Position numbers and translations under genes: made by a program. 64,000 nucleotides of DNA, from positions 79,668 to 143,667 of the forward strand of contig NZ_PXXX01000001.1 of NCBI RefSeq assembly GCF_003367505.1, given 5' to 3'. The stretch is from Lysinibacillus capsici (GTDB lineage Bacteria > Bacillota > Bacilli > Bacillales_A > Planococcaceae). The notes beneath the pieces were generated by a model. The model saw only the letters and a list, made by a program, of their open reading frames with translations. It was not told where the DNA came from and made no database searches. Positions 54,060 through 63,879 of the stretch are shown piece by piece (position 1 is the first letter of the stretch; each line of letters starts with the position of its first letter).

Positions 54060-55604
54060 ATGATTCCATACAAACACGAACCATTCACAGATTTTTCACA
54101 AGAGGCAAACTACAATGCTTATGTAGAGGCTTTAAATAAAGTTGAAGGTTACTTAGGTCAAGACTACCCACTAATTATTGGTGGCGAGCGCATTACAACA
54201 GAAGATAAAATCGTTTCGTACAATCCTGCAAAGAAAACAGAAGTCATTGGTCGCGTTTCGAAAGCAAGTAAAGATTTAGCTGAAAAAGCGATGCAAGCGG
54301 CAGATGAAACATTCAAAACATGGAAAAAAGTTGATCCAGCCATTCGTGCGGACGTTCTTTTCAAAGCGGCAGCGATTATCCGTCGTCGCAAACATGAATT
54401 CTCTGCATTATTAACAAAAGAAGCGGGGAAACCATGGGCAGAGGCTGATGCAGATACAGCGGAAGCAATCGACTTCATGGAATACTATGGTCGCCAAATG
54501 CTACGCATTAAAAACGGTCAGCCAGTCGAAAGCCGTCCAGGTGAATACAATCGTTATGACTACATTCCATTAGGAATCGGTATTGTCATTTCTCCTTGGA
54601 ACTTCCCATTTGCAATCATGGCTGGTACAACAGTAGCTGCTTTAGTAACAGGGAATACAGTGTTATTAAAACCAGCTTCAACAACGCCAGTTATAGCGTA
54701 TAAATTTATCGAAGTATTAGAAGAAGCTGGTCTTCCAGCAGGTGCGGTGAACTTCGTACCAGGTTCTGGCGCTGAAGTAGGTGACTACTTAGTCGATCAT
54801 CCAAAAACACGCTTCATCAGCTTCACAGGTTCACGTGATGTTGGCTTACGTATCAACCAACGTGCATCAGTATTAAACGAAGGCCAAATTTGGATTAAAC
54901 GTGTCATCGCTGAAATGGGCGGTAAAGATACAATCGTAGTGGATAAAGAAGCAGATTTAGAATTAGCTGCACAATCCATCGTGAAATCAGCATTTGGTTT
55001 CTCAGGTCAAAAATGTTCAGCATGTTCTCGTGCTGTCATCGTAGAAGATGTGTATGAGCAAGTGGTAAATCGCGTAGAAGAGTTAACAAACGCTTTAACA
55101 GTGGGTGACCCAACTGATTATAGCAACTTCATGGCAACAGTTATTGACCAAGCAGCATTCAATAAAATTACAGAGTACATCGAAATCGGTAAAGGCGAAG
55201 GTCGTTTAGTAGCTGGTGGTACAGCAGACGATTCAGTCGGCTACTTCGTACAACCAACTGTATTCGCGGACGTAGATCCTTCTGCTCGTATTATGAAGGA
55301 AGAAATCTTCGGACCAGTGGTAGCCATTGCAAAAGCAAAAGATTTCGACCATGCGATTGAAATTGCAAACGATACAGAATACGGTTTAACAGGCGCTGTT
55401 ATCACAACAAACCGTATGAACCTAGAAAAAGCACGTGAAGAATTCCATGTAGGAAACCTTTACTTCAACCGTGGCTGTACAGGTGCAATCGTAGGTTACC
55501 AACCATTTGGTGGCTTCAACATGTCAGGTACAGATTCAAAAGCAGGTGGCCCAGACTACCTACAGCTGCATATGCAAGCAAAAACAACTTCAGAAATGCT
55601 TTAA
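54060..55604 (+). CDS. rocA: 1-pyrroline-5-carboxylate dehydrogenase
   Basis: A 514-residue NAD-dependent aldehyde dehydrogenase oxidising P5C/glutamate semialdehyde to glutamate in proline and arginine breakdown. Catalytic residues are visible: Glu in [11 protein letters not shown] (near 286) and Cys in [12 protein letters not shown] (near 320); GRDVGL-like [11 protein letters not shown] and EEIFGPVVA are family blocks. ATG 54060 with GGGAGG six bases upstream; the frame reaches back to 53919 through the operators and is rejected. Confidence 0.95.
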   Translation: MIPYKHEPFTDFSQEANYNAYVEALNKVEGYLGQDYPLIIGGERITTEDKIVSYNPAKKTEVIGRVSKASKDLAEKAMQAADETFKTWKKVDPAIRADVLFKAAAIIRRRKHEFSALLTKEAGKPWAEADADTAEAIDFMEYYGRQMLRIKNGQPVESRPGEYNRYDYIPLGIGIVISPWNFPFAIMAGTTVAALVTGNTVLLKPASTTPVIAYKFIEVLEEAGLPAGAVNFVPGSGAEVGDYLVDHPKTRFISFTGSRDVGLRINQRASVLNEGQIWIKRVIAEMGGKDTIVVDKEADLELAAQSIVKSAFGFSGQKCSACSRAVIVEDVYEQVVNRVEELTNALTVGDPTDYSNFMATVIDQAAFNKITEYIEIGKGEGRLVAGGTADDSVGYFVQPTVFADVDPSARIMKEEIFGPVVAIAKAKDFDHAIEIANDTEYGLTGAVITTNRMNLEKAREEFHVGNLYFNRGCTGAIVGYQPFGGFNMSGTDSKAGGPDYLQLHMQAKTTSEML

Positions 55605-55854
55605 TTTTCACATTGACGTGAGGGCTGTTCAAAGTAGGTAGAAATTGAGGCATTTTGAATGAATTTGTGATACTTCTCCAGGTAACGCTACCCTGGCTAA
55701 AACCGTAGACTTTCATGACGTAGTTTACCTTGGAGAAGTTAGCAAATTTACCGTTTGAATTGTTGCTATATTCTTAATCATTCTACTTATAGTGATACAT
55801 AGTCCCTTTCTTTTATAAAGTTTTTCAACATGATTAGTAAGGAGAGAATAGGAT
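55605..55854. other. rocA-rocD intergenic region with large inverted repeat
   Basis: No gene. Positions 55662-55748 fold into an extended stem: AATTTG with CAAATT outside, TACTTCTCCA with TGGAGAAGTTA, and GGTAA with TTTACC inside, enclosing about 35 bases with further short complementary pieces. There is no T-run, so it is not a normal terminator. No RocR-type palindrome was found before rocD. Confidence 0.55.
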
Positions 55855-57048
55855 ATGACAAAAACTCAACAAGTTATTGAACAAACACAAAATTTTGGTG
55901 CAGCAAACTATCATCCACTGCCAATCGTTATTTCAGAGGCTGAGGGTGCTTGGGTTAAAGATCCAGAAGGTAACAAATATTTAGATATGTTATCTGCTTA
56001 TTCAGCAGTAAACCAAGGACACCGTCACCCAAAAATTATCGCTGCTTTAAAAGAGCAAGCTGATAAAGTAACGTTAACTTCACGTGCTTTTTACAGTGAA
56101 AACCTTGGTGAATGGTATGAGCTAGTAGGGAAACTAACAAATAAAGAAATGGTATTACCAATGAATACTGGTGCTGAAGCAGTAGAAACTGCGTTTAAAG
56201 CAGCTCGTCGTTGGGCATATGATGTAAAAGGCGTAGAAGAAGGTAAAGCTGAAGTTATTGCATGTAATGGTAACTTCCATGGTCGTACAATGCTAGCTGT
56301 ATCTTTATCTTCTGATGAAGAATACCGTCGTGGTTTTGGTCCAATGCTTCCAAATGTTAAATTAGTAGATTATGGTAATCTTGAAGCTTTAAAAGCGGCT
56401 ATTACACCAAACACTGCTGCATTTTTAATTGAGCCAATTCAAGGTGAAGCGGGTATCGTCATTCCAACAGAAGGCTTCTTAAAAGCAGCTCGTGAACTTT
56501 GCCGTGAAAACAATGTACTTTTCATTGCTGACGAAATTCAAGCTGGTTTAGCACGTACAGGTAAAATGTTTGCTTGTGATTGGGAAGAAGTAGAACCAGA
56601 TATGTATATCTTGGGTAAAGCTCTAGGTGGCGGCGTATTCCCAATTTCTTGTGTGGCTGCAAACCGTAGTATTTTAGGTGTATTCAACCCGGGTTCACAT
56701 GGTTCAACTTTTGGCGGTAATCCTTTAGCTTGTGCAGTTTCAATTGCATCAATTAAAGTATTATTAGATGAAAAATTAGCTGAGCGTTCACACGAACTTG
56801 GCGAATACTTCAAAGGTAAATTAAAAGAAATTAACAACCCAGTTATTAAGGAAGTACGTGGTCGTGGTTTATTTATCGGTATGGAGCTAACAGAAGCAGC
56901 TCGTCCATACTGTGAAAAACTTAAAGAATTAGGTCTATTATGTAAAGAAACACATGATACAGTAATTCGTTTTGCTCCACCACTTGTTATTTCTCAAGAG
57001 GATTTAGATTGGTCAATTGAACAAATTGAAAAAGTATTTAAACTTTAA
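55855..57048 (+). CDS. rocD: Ornithine aminotransferase
   Basis: A 397-residue class III PLP aminotransferase turning ornithine into glutamate semialdehyde, the substrate of Roc[50 protein letters not shown] and the PLP-lysine in [14 protein letters not shown] are the OAT-specific blocks. GTAAGGAGAG lies upstream. It follows rocA by 250 bases and may have its own promoter. Confidence 0.95.
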   Translation: MTKTQQVIEQTQNFGAANYHPLPIVISEAEGAWVKDPEGNKYLDMLSAYSAVNQGHRHPKIIAALKEQADKVTLTSRAFYSENLGEWYELVGKLTNKEMVLPMNTGAEAVETAFKAARRWAYDVKGVEEGKAEVIACNGNFHGRTMLAVSLSSDEEYRRGFGPMLPNVKLVDYGNLEALKAAITPNTAAFLIEPIQGEAGIVIPTEGFLKAARELCRENNVLFIADEIQAGLARTGKMFACDWEEVEPDMYILGKALGGGVFPISCVAANRSILGVFNPGSHGSTFGGNPLACAVSIASIKVLLDEKLAERSHELGEYFKGKLKEINNPVIKEVRGRGLFIGMELTEAARPYCEKLKELGLLCKETHDTVIRFAPPLVISQEDLDWSIEQIEKVFKL

Positions 57049-57131
57049 CAAAATGTTCACATTTTAATTCGGAAGTATGTTACAATGATGCCGATAACTA
57101 TCATTAAAAAAAACAAAGAGGCGATTTAATA

Positions 57132-58376
57132 ATGTCTGAAAACTTAAATCTTTTCACATCAACACAAGATGTCATTCAAGATGCTCTAAATAAACTTGGC
57201 TATGATGAAGCAATGTATGAATTACTAAAAGAACCGCTTCGCATGCTACAAGTACGTATCCCAGTGAAAATGGATGATGGTACAACAAAAGTATTTACTG
57301 GTTACCGTGCACAACATAATGATGCTGTAGGACCAACTAAAGGTGGGGTTCGTTTCCACCCACAAGTGTCTGAGGAGGAAGTTAAAGCGCTTTCAATGTG
57401 GATGACATTGAAATGTGGTATTGTCGATCTACCGTACGGCGGTGGTAAAGGCGGTGTCATTTGTGATCCTCGTCAAATGTCAATGGGCGAAATCGAACGT
57501 TTAAGCCGTGGCTATGTTCGTGCGGTAAGTCAAATCGTAGGACCAACAAAAGATATTCCTGCGCCAGACGTATTTACAAATGCACAAATTATGGCATGGA
57601 TGATGGATGAATATAGCCGAATGGATGAGTTCAACTCTCCAGGCTTCATCACTGGTAAGCCACTAGTACTTGGTGGTTCTCAAGGTCGTGACCGTGCGAC
57701 TGCACAGGGTGTTACAATCGTAATCGAAGAAGCAGCAAAAAAACGTGGTATTGATATTAAAGGTGCTCGTGTTGTTATTCAAGGATTTGGTAACGCAGGA
57801 AGCTTCCTTGCAAAATTCATGCATGATTTAGGTGCGAAAGTAATCGGTATTTCAGATGCTTATGGTGCACTTCATGATCCTGAAGGTTTAGATATCGACT
57901 ATTTATTAGATCGTCGCGATAGCTTCGGAACAGTAACTACTTTATTTGAAAACACAATTTCAAACAAAGAATTGTTAGAGCTTGATTGTGATATTTTAGT
58001 ACCAGCTGCTATTGAAAATCAAATTACTGCTGACAATGCACATAATGTGAAAGCAAATATCGTAGTAGAAGCGGCAAATGGTCCAACAACAGCTGAAGCA
58101 ACTAAAATCTTAACAGAGCGTGGCATTTTACTTGTACCAGACGTATTAGCCTCTGCAGGTGGAGTTACAGTTTCTTACTTTGAATGGGTGCAAAATAACC
58201 AAGGTTATTATTGGACAGAAGAAGAAGTGGAAGAACGTCTATACAAAAAAATGGTCGAAGCATTTGATAATGTATATACAACAGCAACAACACGTAACAT
58301 CAACATGCGCTTAGCAGCTTACATGGTAGGTGTTCGCCGTACTGCAGAAGCTTCTCGCTTCCGTGGTTGGGTTTAA
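57132..58376 (+). CDS. NAD-specific glutamate dehydrogenase
   Basis: A 414-residue Glu/Leu/Phe/Val dehydrogenase deaminating glutamate to 2-oxoglutarate. LPYGGGKGGVICDP carries the catalytic and substrate Lys near residue 105; PAPDVFTNAQIMAWMMDEY and GFGNAGSFLAKFM (NAD fold) follow. It is of the RocG/GudB type; sequence alone does not decide which. It completes the arginine-to-2-oxoglutarate route with rocD and rocA. TACAAT at about 57082 may be its -10 box. Confidence 0.95.
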   Translation: MSENLNLFTSTQDVIQDALNKLGYDEAMYELLKEPLRMLQVRIPVKMDDGTTKVFTGYRAQHNDAVGPTKGGVRFHPQVSEEEVKALSMWMTLKCGIVDLPYGGGKGGVICDPRQMSMGEIERLSRGYVRAVSQIVGPTKDIPAPDVFTNAQIMAWMMDEYSRMDEFNSPGFITGKPLVLGGSQGRDRATAQGVTIVIEEAAKKRGIDIKGARVVIQGFGNAGSFLAKFMHDLGAKVIGISDAYGALHDPEGLDIDYLLDRRDSFGTVTTLFENTISNKELLELDCDILVPAAIENQITADNAHNVKANIVVEAANGPTTAEATKILTERGILLVPDVLASAGGVTVSYFEWVQNNQGYYWTEEEVEERLYKKMVEAFDNVYTTATTRNINMRLAAYMVGVRRTAEASRFRGWV

Positions 58377-58389
58377 GTAAAAAGAAGAT

Positions 58390-58430
58390 AATGAGTCATT
58401 CCTATATTATTGGGATGACTCATTTTTTTC
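58390..58430. terminator. Bidirectional terminator after glutamate dehydrogenase
   Basis: AATGAGTCATTCC pairs with GGGATGACTCATT, followed by T7. Confidence 0.9.
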
Positions 58431-58571
58431 GTTTTTATTTGATTGAAGAAGGTGGTCTAGGCGCTGCTCTAATAGCATCTTTTTTTCGTTCCTTATTTTT
58501 TTGATTTTAAAAAATCTTAGCAGAAAAAAGCCCAAAATTATGGTTACGACAACAATTACAATAATAAGCAT
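58407..58571 (-). CDS. Small single-pass membrane protein (54 residues)
   Basis: A frame too short for most tracks: a membrane helix (MLIIVIVVVTIILGFFLLRF), a basic stretch (KIKKIRNEKK) and a short helical tail (MLLEQRLDHLLQSN). AAGGAA lies nine bases before the ATG on the minus strand. Its stop lies inside the hairpin that terminates the glutamate dehydrogenase message. The helix-then-basic order fits an N-out/C-in small membrane protein. Not recognised as a family. Confidence 0.5.
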   Translation of the reverse strand: MLIIVIVVVTIILGFFLLRFFKIKKIRNEKKMLLEQRLDHLLQSNKNEKNESSQ

Positions 58572-58743
58572 GTGCAAAAATTCCTTTTATTTTATGTAAT
58601 GAGTAGTACTATACAACTATTGTCTGAACAAAATCTGAACAGTTTGAAAAAACGCTTTCGAAATAGCAAAGTGTTGACAGCGTTTAATCTTTGCTTTCTC
58701 TAGCGTAATTATGAGAAAATCCAACTAGAAAGGGGCGAATTAG

Positions 58744-59907
58744 ATGGATTCATTTACTTTTTTTAACCCAGTGAAACTACATTTTGGTGAGGATGCACTT
58801 GAAAAATTGCCGAAAGAATTAGAGCAATTTGGAAACAAGGTATTAGTTGTATATGGTGGCGGAAGTATTAAATCGAATGGTGTATACGATGCTGTTATAG
58901 AAAAATTACAACAGGCGGATAAAACCGTATTTGAATTAGGTGGTGTAGAGCCAAATCCACGAGTAGAAACAGCTAGACGAGGTATTGAGATATGCAAAAC
59001 TGAAGGAATTGACTTAGTTCTTGCTGTGGGTGGTGGTTCAGTAATCGATTGTTCTAAATTAATTGTTGCTGGCGCTAAGTATGATGGCGATGCTTGGGAT
59101 ATCGTGAAACGTAAAGTGTTTGTAGAACAAGCTATACCACTAGGTACGGTATTAACACTTGCTGCTACAGGCTCAGAAATGAATGCTGGATCTGTGATAA
59201 CGAATGCTGCTACAGAAGAAAAACTAAGTTGGGGTAGTCCAGCAGCCTTCCCGAAATTTTCAATACTAAATCCAGCATATACAGTGACTGTACCTAAAAA
59301 TCACACTGTGTATGGAATAGTGGATATGATGTCGCATGTATTTGAGCAATATTTCCACAATACAACGAATACTCCTATCACAGATGAAATGTGTGAAGGG
59401 GTATTGCGAACAGTTATTACGACAGCTCCAAAATTATTAGAGGACCTAGAAAATACGAAGTTACGCGAAACCATTCTATTAGCAGGGACAATTGGTTTAA
59501 ATGGATTCCTATCAATTGGTTCACGAGGGGATTGGGCATCTCATAATATTGAACATGCTGTATCTGCTGTATATGACATTCCACATGCAGGTGGTTTAGC
59601 CATTCTTCAACCGCATTGGATGCGTTTAAATGTACCAGTAAATCCTGAGCGTTTTGCAGGTATAGCAACACGTGTGTTTGGAGTCGAGGCAATAGGTAAA
59701 ACAGTAGAAGAGGTTGCTTATGAGGGGATTGATCGTTTATCTGCATTTTGGACATCATTAGGGGCACCTAGTCGTTTGGCAGATTACGATATTGATGATT
59801 CGAAATTCCAGCAAATTGTAGATCATGCTATGCAAAATGGCCCTTTTGGCAACTTTAATCGATTGCAAGAGGAAGATGTAAGAACCATTTTACGAAATTC
59901 TCTTTAA
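58744..59907 (+). CDS. Iron-containing alcohol dehydrogenase (YugJ/YugK type)
   Basis: A 387-residue group III alcohol dehydrogenase of the butanol dehydrogenase type. The nucleotide part shows [15 protein letters not shown] and [12 protein letters not shown]; metal ligands lie in [12 protein letters not shown] and [20 protein letters not shown] (Asp/His set near residues 190-275). It reduces aldehydes to alcohols with NAD(P)H. Likely counterpart of B. subtilis yugJ or yugK by region. AAAGGGGCG precedes the ATG; TTGACA at 58674 may be part of its promoter. Confidence 0.92.
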   Translation: MDSFTFFNPVKLHFGEDALEKLPKELEQFGNKVLVVYGGGSIKSNGVYDAVIEKLQQADKTVFELGGVEPNPRVETARRGIEICKTEGIDLVLAVGGGSVIDCSKLIVAGAKYDGDAWDIVKRKVFVEQAIPLGTVLTLAATGSEMNAGSVITNAATEEKLSWGSPAAFPKFSILNPAYTVTVPKNHTVYGIVDMMSHVFEQYFHNTTNTPITDEMCEGVLRTVITTAPKLLEDLENTKLRETILLAGTIGLNGFLSIGSRGDWASHNIEHAVSAVYDIPHAGGLAILQPHWMRLNVPVNPERFAGIATRVFGVEAIGKTVEEVAYEGIDRLSAFWTSLGAPSRLADYDIDDSKFQQIVDHAMQNGPFGNFNRLQEEDVRTILRNSL

Positions 59908-60267
59908 TACTTTAAGTATGAGGCTATGCTTATAGCCTCATACTTTTTTTATTGCAAGGTTAAGAAAAATTAACGATTAATGTAGAATTTTGTCGTAGAA
60001 GTTTCTTTAGTCCTGCAATATAATAAAATAGATACATAATAGAAGGGATATAAATGTATTTTTCTTTATTTTAAGTGAGGAAAGTTATGTTTTTAACTGA
60101 GTCATTCAACCTATATTGTAGATTATTTTACTATAAGGTGATTTATGGAATGACAGAAAAGGATAGTTTTTTGTCGTAATCAGTCAATTCGTGTGTCGAT
60201 GTTCAGAAGTTGTTCAGCCACCTTTACTAAAATAATTACAATATTAAACAAAGAGGAGAGGGATCAA
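59908..60267. other. Intergenic region after the alcohol dehydrogenase
   Basis: A strong terminator (59914-59945), then AT-rich sequence. A possible 30-codon frame with GTGAGGAAAG upstream (60087-60179) exists but has no other support. Nothing else recognised. Confidence 0.6.
59914..59952 (+). terminator. Terminator of the alcohol dehydrogenase gene
   Basis: AAGTATGAGGCTAT-GCTT-ATAGCCTCATACTT perfect hairpin, then T-run. Confidence 0.92.
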
Positions 60268-60966
60268 ATGTTGAAACAATTGCTACAGGACCGTATTGTT
60301 ACATTAGGTTGTATAGAAATGCCATTCCAGCAACATGTTTATAAAATGCAAAATTGTGTAGAGGTATTGGGGATTGAAGCGAAATCATTGCAAATTGAAA
60401 ATGATAAAATTATCACTGGATACATTGTAGATCAAAGTATATTTTTTAAAAGCGTGCGTTTTGGGCGAACGAATGTTATTTTTTCGGATGGTGTAAATAA
60501 AGCAATTGTACAATTATTTGTTCGTCCTTCTGGAGAAATTGTTGTAGAAGTTAAGCCGTATTTGGGGGGTGCTGAGATTGTTCCTGTTTATTATCGAACA
60601 ATTTTAGCAGATACAGCTATTGCAATTGATTTAAAAGGTGCTTTAAAACATTATTTGGTAGCCCATCAATTTATGAATATAGAAGATTCAATTGCTGAAG
60701 TACATTACCAATCCATGCATCCGAATGTATTAAAGGATTCTTTTTTAGGAAATTTCGTGTTGGGTTGTCATGTGGATGGCAGAAATATTCTCAATGCAGA
60801 AGAATATGCATTAGCTAATCGTCAAGCCTCCTTACTATTTTCAAAAATCGTTATTCAGCAGAATGGTAAAAGACAAATGATTGCTTGTAATAAATTACTT
60901 ACTTTTATGATTACAAACCATGTTTATGTAGGTTATGAAGATATTCCTAATTTAAAATTAGTCTAA
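60268..60966 (+). CDS. Protein of unknown function
   Basis: A 232-residue soluble protein with no signal peptide or membrane segment. It appears rich in beta strands (KSLQIENDKIITGYIVDQ, SGEIVVEVKPYLGG), with a helical C-terminal half. Scattered cysteines (positions about 16, 29, 170, 214) form no metal motif. GAGGAGAGGG lies seven bases before ATG 60268; the frame reaching back to 60193 lacks a site. No family recognised; monocistronic between two terminators. Confidence 0.72.
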   Translation: MLKQLLQDRIVTLGCIEMPFQQHVYKMQNCVEVLGIEAKSLQIENDKIITGYIVDQSIFFKSVRFGRTNVIFSDGVNKAIVQLFVRPSGEIVVEVKPYLGGAEIVPVYYRTILADTAIAIDLKGALKHYLVAHQFMNIEDSIAEVHYQSMHPNVLKDSFLGNFVLGCHVDGRNILNAEEYALANRQASLLFSKIVIQQNGKRQMIACNKLLTFMITNHVYVGYEDIPNLKLV

Positions 60967-60967
60967 C

Positions 60968-61012
60968 AAATAGCCAACTGCCTGAAATACGGCAATTGGC
61001 TATTTGTTTTTA
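60968..61012. terminator. Bidirectional terminator
   Basis: AAATAGCCAACTGCC pairs with GGCAATTGGCTATTT (one mismatch), with T-rich tail. Confidence 0.85.
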
Positions 61013-61019
61013 TAAAGTA

Positions 61020-62003
61020 TTAAATGGAGTTGTTTGGTTTTTCACCAACATGTATCCAGCTTGTTTTCCCATCATCTTCGTCGAATAATATAGCTACTTT
61101 AGATACTCCTTTTTGGCTTAGGATTACCTCTGTTAAATGATCCCGAACATCATCTAAAAAGGCTAACGATAAAAGCGGATCAGCTTCAGCCACTAATTCT
61201 ACATGTAAAAACTCTCCTTCTTTAATCACTTCAAGACGCACAATATCTTTGATATTTGGATCATCCATTACGAGATGAGCGATATGGTTTAACATCTCTT
61301 CATCAGTTTCACCAATGACACCACGTGCGTTATCAAGGAATACTTTACCTACAACATAAAACATCATGACCCCAATTATCATCGAAACTAGTCCTTCTAT
61401 TCGACCCCAACCTGTAAAATAAGCAATTAAAATAGCAGCAAAGGCTAAGAAGTTGCCTCCAGTAGCAACTAAATCTTCCATAAAAACTAATTTTGTTGCC
61501 GGTTTTGCTCTATTCAAGTATGTGAATGCTTTCGGAATAGATGCGATACCTGCTTTTTCTTGACCTGATTCATGTAGCACTTCTGCAGCCGCTTTAGCTA
61601 GCACTGTCCCTTCTAAAACAATCCCGATGAATAATACTCCTAGGGCAATCAATATCCCGCTAGACTCTCCTGTGGGATGAATAAAATGATGCCAACCTTC
61701 TTTTATTGTTTCATAAGAAAGGATAGCTACAATTATTACGGCGAAAAGGCATACTAAATTGACAATACGACCAAAGCCACCGGGAAATTGTTTTGTAGGT
61801 GCTTTTTTAGAGAGTGCTGACCCTATATACACAAATAATTGGTTTGCTGCATCGCCTAGAGAGTGCATCATTTCTGCAAACATCGCAACGTTACCTGTAA
61901 AGAAAAAGGCGATTCCTTTAATAATTCCTAAAAATGCATTTACACATGCAGCCATTAGAGAGGGTTTGTTACCGTCTTTTAGTAGTTTTAATAGTTCTGC
62001 CAT
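61020..62003 (-). CDS. Cation diffusion facilitator family transporter
   Basis: A 327-residue CDF-family protein with about six membrane segments and a C-terminal cytoplasmic domain. Helix 2 has HSLGD where CDF proteins keep His/Asp metal ligands; helix 5 has MEDLVATGGN rather than the usual HxxxD, a pattern I associate with the ZnT9/SLC30A9-like branch. The C-terminal HVELVAEAD and following residues are typical of the dimerising domain. It may move Zn2+, Fe2+ or another divalent ion; the altered site makes the ion uncertain. It is 14 bases downstream of the mgtC-like gene. Confidence 0.87.
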   Translation of the reverse strand: MAELLKLLKDGNKPSLMAACVNAFLGIIKGIAFFFTGNVAMFAEMMHSLGDAANQLFVYIGSALSKKAPTKQFPGGFGRIVNLVCLFAVIIVAILSYETIKEGWHHFIHPTGESSGILIALGVLFIGIVLEGTVLAKAAAEVLHESGQEKAGIASIPKAFTYLNRAKPATKLVFMEDLVATGGNFLAFAAILIAYFTGWGRIEGLVSMIIGVMMFYVVGKVFLDNARGVIGETDEEMLNHIAHLVMDDPNIKDIVRLEVIKEGEFLHVELVAEADPLLSLAFLDDVRDHLTEVILSQKGVSKVAILFDEDDGKTSWIHVGEKPNNSI

Positions 62004-62017
62004 AAAAAATCCTCCAA

Positions 62018-62740
62018 CTAGTTTAAAATTTCCATTTCGATTTTTTCTATATAAGATAGTGCTCGTAATGAACGATAAAATGACAACAAATTATCCGAGA
62101 CGATTAAGGAAAGACGTAAATCTAACTCATGTAAAACACTATCGTTTTTTAAGTGCACATCTTTAATGCGTATATTTTCAATGATAATGTTGTTGTCCTT
62201 TAAAAATAATAGAAATGATTCTGTATGGTTGTCATCATCAATTTGGACTTTTAATAAAATTTCCCGCATACGAATTCGCTTTGGTCCGATTTTCATAAGA
62301 AAAGGTGATAGTACTTCAATTCCAAAAACAATGATCACAACAGCTAGTGTTGCATCCATGTAAAAACCTGCACCAACCGCAATACCAATACCAGCGGCTC
62401 CCCAAATCATAGCAGCGGTTGTTAAACCAGTAATGCTGTCATTCCCGCGTCTTAGAATGACTCCTGCACCAAGAAAGCCAATTCCACTAACAATTTGTGC
62501 GGCTAAACGAAGAGGGTCCATCGTAATATTAATATCTTCTCTAGCGGGGGTTGAGTAGGCAGTTTCAATGGAGATAATCGTTAATAAGCAGCTGAAAGTA
62601 GCAATAACTAAACTTGTTTTTAATCCAACTGGTTTTTTCTTTAATTCCCTTTCGATACCGATTACTAAACTTAATGTGGCTGCAATAACTAATTTTATGC
62701 CAACTTCATATGTAATCATATTTTCGAATAATGTTTCCAT
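62018..62740 (-). CDS. MgtC/SapB family membrane protein
   Basis: A 240-residue protein with four to five N-terminal membrane helices and a soluble C-terminal part (from about 150). IGIERELKKKPVGLKT and GIGFLGAGVILRRG are the MgtC/SapB signatures. Family members affect Mg2+ homeostasis or membrane potential rather than act as clear transporters. ATG 62740 follows GGAGGG. Its partner downstream is the CDF gene, so this is a small metal-related operon. Confidence 0.88.
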   Translation of the reverse strand: METLFENMITYEVGIKLVIAATLSLVIGIERELKKKPVGLKTSLVIATFSCLLTIISIETAYSTPAREDINITMDPLRLAAQIVSGIGFLGAGVILRRGNDSITGLTTAAMIWGAAGIGIAVGAGFYMDATLAVVIIVFGIEVLSPFLMKIGPKRIRMREILLKVQIDDDNHTESFLLFLKDNNIIIENIRIKDVHLKNDSVLHELDLRLSLIVSDNLLSFYRSLRALSYIEKIEMEILN

Positions 62741-62872
62741 ACACAACCCTCCATTGATATTTCGTATTGCTAAGAGATATGCAAACTGTCATTATTATAT
62801 GTGCATCACTTTTTTGTATTGTACAACATGAAGTAAGGACATATAAGTATTTTTTTAGGAAGGTGAGGTTTT

Positions 62873-63772
62873 TTGGAGCAGCCAAAAATCCATCCATACA
62901 TCCCGATTGTGATTGGTGTAATTTCAGTATCGATGTCAGCTATTTTTGTGAAATTAGCATCGGCGGAAGCGGGGATTATAGCATTTTATCGCATGCTATT
63001 TTCCGTTTTAATCATGGCACCATGGTTTTTAAGGGGATATACAAAGGAGTTAACGACTTTAAAAAGACGTGATTGGCTATTTTCTTCAGTTGCAGGGATT
63101 TTTTTAGCTTTTCATTTTATATTATGGTTTGAATCACTCAACTATACTTCAGTAGCAAGTTCAACAGTTTTAGTAACACTACAACCTTTGTTTGCGTTTG
63201 TGGGCACTTACTTTTTCTTTAAAGAGAAAATTACGATGAAAACAATCGTAGCAGGATCAATTGCAATAATAGGAAGTGTTTTAATTAGTTGGGGCGATTT
63301 TAAAGTAAGTGGAACAGCCTTATATGGAGATGTACTGGCACTCATTGCTTGTGCACTAGCGACAGCTTATTTTCTATTAGGACAGGATGTACGTAAGAGA
63401 TTATCGCTTGTGACCTATACAATGGTTGTATATGTTGTAAGTACCATCACTTTATTTATATATGTAATGGTTAAAGGGGAATCTTTTGGTCCATATTCTT
63501 CGATGGATTGGTTATGGTTTATCTTATTAGCGTTAATACCAAATTTACTTGGTCATACTTTGTTTAATTGGTCAATTAAATATGTTAGTACGAATGTTGT
63601 TTCAATTGCTATATTATTTGAGCCTGTAGGAGCTGCTCTTTTAGCTTTGGTAATATTTAAAGAGTATTTAATCATGACACAAATCATCGGTGGATTGATT
63701 GTATTAGCAGGAATTCTATTGTTTGTAATAGATATTAAAAAGATTTTTAATTTTTTTAAGAAAAATGCTTGA
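62873..63772 (+). CDS. EamA/DMT family transporter
   Basis: A 299-residue drug/metabolite transporter with ten membrane helices in two EamA repeats (ISVSMSAIFVKLASAEAGIIAFYR-type start, quoted in part: AIFVKLASAEAGIIAFYR; LGHTLFNWSIKYVS near residue 220). Starts with TTG at 62873 behind AAGGTGAGG. Divergent from the mgtC-like gene. The family exports amino acids, nucleotides or drugs; no substrate can be given. Confidence 0.9.
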   Translation: MEQPKIHPYIPIVIGVISVSMSAIFVKLASAEAGIIAFYRMLFSVLIMAPWFLRGYTKELTTLKRRDWLFSSVAGIFLAFHFILWFESLNYTSVASSTVLVTLQPLFAFVGTYFFFKEKITMKTIVAGSIAIIGSVLISWGDFKVSGTALYGDVLALIACALATAYFLLGQDVRKRLSLVTYTMVVYVVSTITLFIYVMVKGESFGPYSSMDWLWFILLALIPNLLGHTLFNWSIKYVSTNVVSIAILFEPVGAALLALVIFKEYLIMTQIIGGLIVLAGILLFVIDIKKIFNFFKKNA

Positions 63773-63850
63773 TTTTTAAAATGCTATATTATATATTATT
63801 ACTTGTCCTTAACAAGAAGGAACGCTTGAAAATAAAGTTTTGAAAAGTTG

Positions 63851-63879
63851 TTGACTTTTAGTTGGGAATGAGATAAGAT
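63851..63879 (+). promoter_or_regulatory. Strong promoter, probably of an rRNA operon
   Basis: TTGACT (63851-63856), 17 bases, TAAGAT (63874-63879). Confidence 0.8.

Noticed and set aside
58644..58664. Possible cre (CcpA) site before the alcohol dehydrogenase (AAAACGCTTTCG)
   Set aside because: About three mismatches to the cre consensus, including conserved positions; not strong enough to call.
60087..60179. 30-codon frame before the unknown gene
   Set aside because: A fair ribosome site but too short, AT-driven composition, no independent support.
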